Part shown: positions 12,612 through 13,751 of the stretch, piece after piece
Layout: each line of letters starts with the position of its first letter
Position numbering within the stretch: position 1 is the first letter of the stretch
Source: CBFGWV01 sp965652545
GTDB lineage: Bacteria > Pseudomonadota > Gammaproteobacteria > Competibacterales > Competibacteraceae
Direction of reading: 5' to 3'
NCBI GenBank assembly: GCA_965652545.1
Contig: CBFGWV010000116.1
Coordinates: 1-13,751 of the forward strand
Length of the DNA: 13,751 nt
Notes under the pieces: model-generated
Database searches by the model: none
The model's input: the letters and a program-made list of their open reading frames with translations, nothing else
Told to the model about the DNA's origin: nothing
Position numbers and translations under genes: made by a program

Positions 12612-13740
12612 CGGTCAGCGAAACCCAGTGACCGGGCCGATAGCGGATCGGCAGGAACCGATCGTGCAGTTCGCGGAACGTGGCCTCGGGGTCGAGATCG
12701 CCGAATAGATCGGGATGCAGCCACTTCGCCATCTGCTGGATGGCCACGAACTGATAGGGGCTGTTGTAGAACTGGTGCCAAATGGCATGCATCTGGCCTG
12801 TCTCGACGGCCTTCACGCCGGTCATGGCCGGCCGTTCGGTCAGGGCCTCGAGCTTGCGCAGGGCCTCCGCCGTATCCTGGCCTGGGCCGACACCCACCCA
12901 ATTGCCACCAGGCACGTATGCCTCCCATGAGCCGCCGGTGACAATAATGTGGTCAGGGTTGGAGGCAATGATCTGCTCGGGGTTGAGCGTGCCGAAGGTA
13001 CCGGGAATGATGTCCTTGGCAATGTTCTCCCCGCCGGCCATCTCCACGAACTTGCCGAAGTTGTCGTCACCGAAACTCATGCAGCAATCATCCGAATAGC
13101 CGCCGGCGCGATCGATGAACACGGCCGGACGCTCGGGGGCGGCCTTTGCGATGACATCGGTGACCCGCCTTATTTCAGCATCGCGCCAAGCGCTGAACGC
13201 CTCGGCCCGTTCTTCCTCTCCAAACAGCGTGCCGAAGAGGCGCATGCTCGGCCCGGTATTGGTGAAGGGCCGCTCCCGAAAATCGACATACACCACGGGG
13301 ATGCCGGCGGCGGCGAGCTTCTGGATGTAGCGGGCGTCTTCGGTCGCCTGCTTGGACTCGATGTTCATGATCACCACGTCCGGCGCAAGCGCAACCGCCT
13401 GCTCCACGTCGAAGGAGCCGTCCTTGAAGCCGCCGAAGGTTGGGATCTCCGCCATATGCGGAAATTTCTCTAGATAAATCGAGTAGTTGTCAGGATCGGC
13501 CTGACTGAGATCCTCCCGCCAGCCGACGACACGCTTGAAAGGATTGTCCGTATCGAGCACGGCCACGAGATAGATCTGCCGCCCCTCGCCCAGGATGACC
13601 CTTTGCACCGGAACCTTCACGTCCACCTGACGGCTGGCGATATCGGTCACCGTGACGGTCTTCGTCTCCGCGGAGAGCGTCAGAGGCAAAGCAGCGAGCA
13701 AGAGGGCTGCGACGCGTGCCGCAGACTTTCGAAGGTTCAT
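12604..13740 (-). CDS. ABC importer periplasmic binding protein, iron-complex type (FepB/FecB-like)
   Basis: This periplasmic receptor probably captures a ferric siderophore or related metal chelate for the adjoining permease. The 378-residue protein has a Sec signal peptide (basic MNLRKSAAR, then a leucine/alanine core) with a likely cut after LSA at residue 24. Two class III (TroA-like) lobes follow. The first includes VTDIASRQVDVKVPVQRVIL (31-50) and the helix-linked DVEQAVALAPDVVIMN (111-126). The second includes MAGGENIAKD (234-243) and LNPEQIIASNPDHIIVTGG (252-270). A paired cysteine, Cys219-Cys220 (DDCCMSFG), lies at the start of the second lobe. The ATG at 13740 is only 11 bases from the window edge, so its promoter and any Fur box are not visible. 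No outer-membrane receptor gene is in view. Confidence 0.9.
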   Translation of the reverse strand: MNLRKSAARVAALLLAALPLTLSAETKTVTVTDIASRQVDVKVPVQRVILGEGRQIYLVAVLDTDNPFKRVVGWREDLSQADPDNYSIYLEKFPHMAEIPTFGGFKDGSFDVEQAVALAPDVVIMNIESKQATEDARYIQKLAAAGIPVVYVDFRERPFTNTGPSMRLFGTLFGEEERAEAFSAWRDAEIRRVTDVIAKAAPERPAVFIDRAGGYSDDCCMSFGDDNFGKFVEMAGGENIAKDIIPGTFGTLNPEQIIASNPDHIIVTGGSWEAYVPGGNWVGVGPGQDTAEALRKLEALTERPAMTGVKAVETGQMHAIWHQFYNSPYQFVAIQQMAKWLHPDLFGDLDPEATFRELHDRFLPIRYRPGHWVSLTDE

Positions 13741-13751
13741 GGCAGTCTCGA

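Overview
This is a GC-rich proteobacterial window. A gammaproteobacterium is my best guess, because the intergenic DNA carries GTAGGAGC-type REP palindromes, which are common in Pseudomonas and its relatives. I cannot name the genus. Ten of the thirteen intact genes form one aromatic-acid catabolic block. The rest is a small toxin-antitoxin pair, a strip of decayed genes and an iron-complex-type ABC importer.

Positions 1-245 hold no gene, only three REP-like palindromes. Positions 246-4102 (minus strand) are a tight operon, pcaD-pcaC-pcaH-pcaG-pcaB, for conversion of protocatechuate to 3-oxoadipate. The later steps (pcaIJ, pcaF) are not in the window. Positions 4103-4344 are a divergent control region with candidate operators, followed by pcaQ (4345-5271, plus), the LysR-type regulator typical of this operon order. 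Positions 5395-9556 (plus) are a second operon: a three-part TRAP transporter (dctP, dctQ, dctM) and pobA, 4-hydroxybenzoate 3-monooxygenase. Together they suggest a complete module: import of an aromatic acid such as 4-hydroxybenzoate, hydroxylation to protocatechuate, ortho ring cleavage and lactone processing. ATAACC hexamers and similar short dyads occur in front of both pcaD and dctP, so PcaQ may control both operons.

Positions 9557-9949 are non-coding and rich in hairpins, including a 25-bp inverted repeat around a perfect 9-bp hairpin. Positions 9950-10401 (minus) encode a RelE/ParE-like toxin and its antitoxin in visibly less GC-rich DNA. Positions 10402-10746 have no intact gene but contain two fossils: the C-terminal end of a peptide-type (family 5) ABC binding protein with in-frame stops (minus), and the last 14 codons of a second pobA-like gene (plus). 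Positions 10747-13740 (minus) are a FecBCDE/FepBDGC-type ABC importer with overlapping genes (binding protein, permease, ATPase), probably for a ferric siderophore or similar metal complex.

Most of the window belongs to known families. The points most worth a second look are the decayed strip beside the toxin-antitoxin pair, the shared operator-like motifs linking the pca and TRAP-pobA operons, and the compensatory stem changes in the REP elements.
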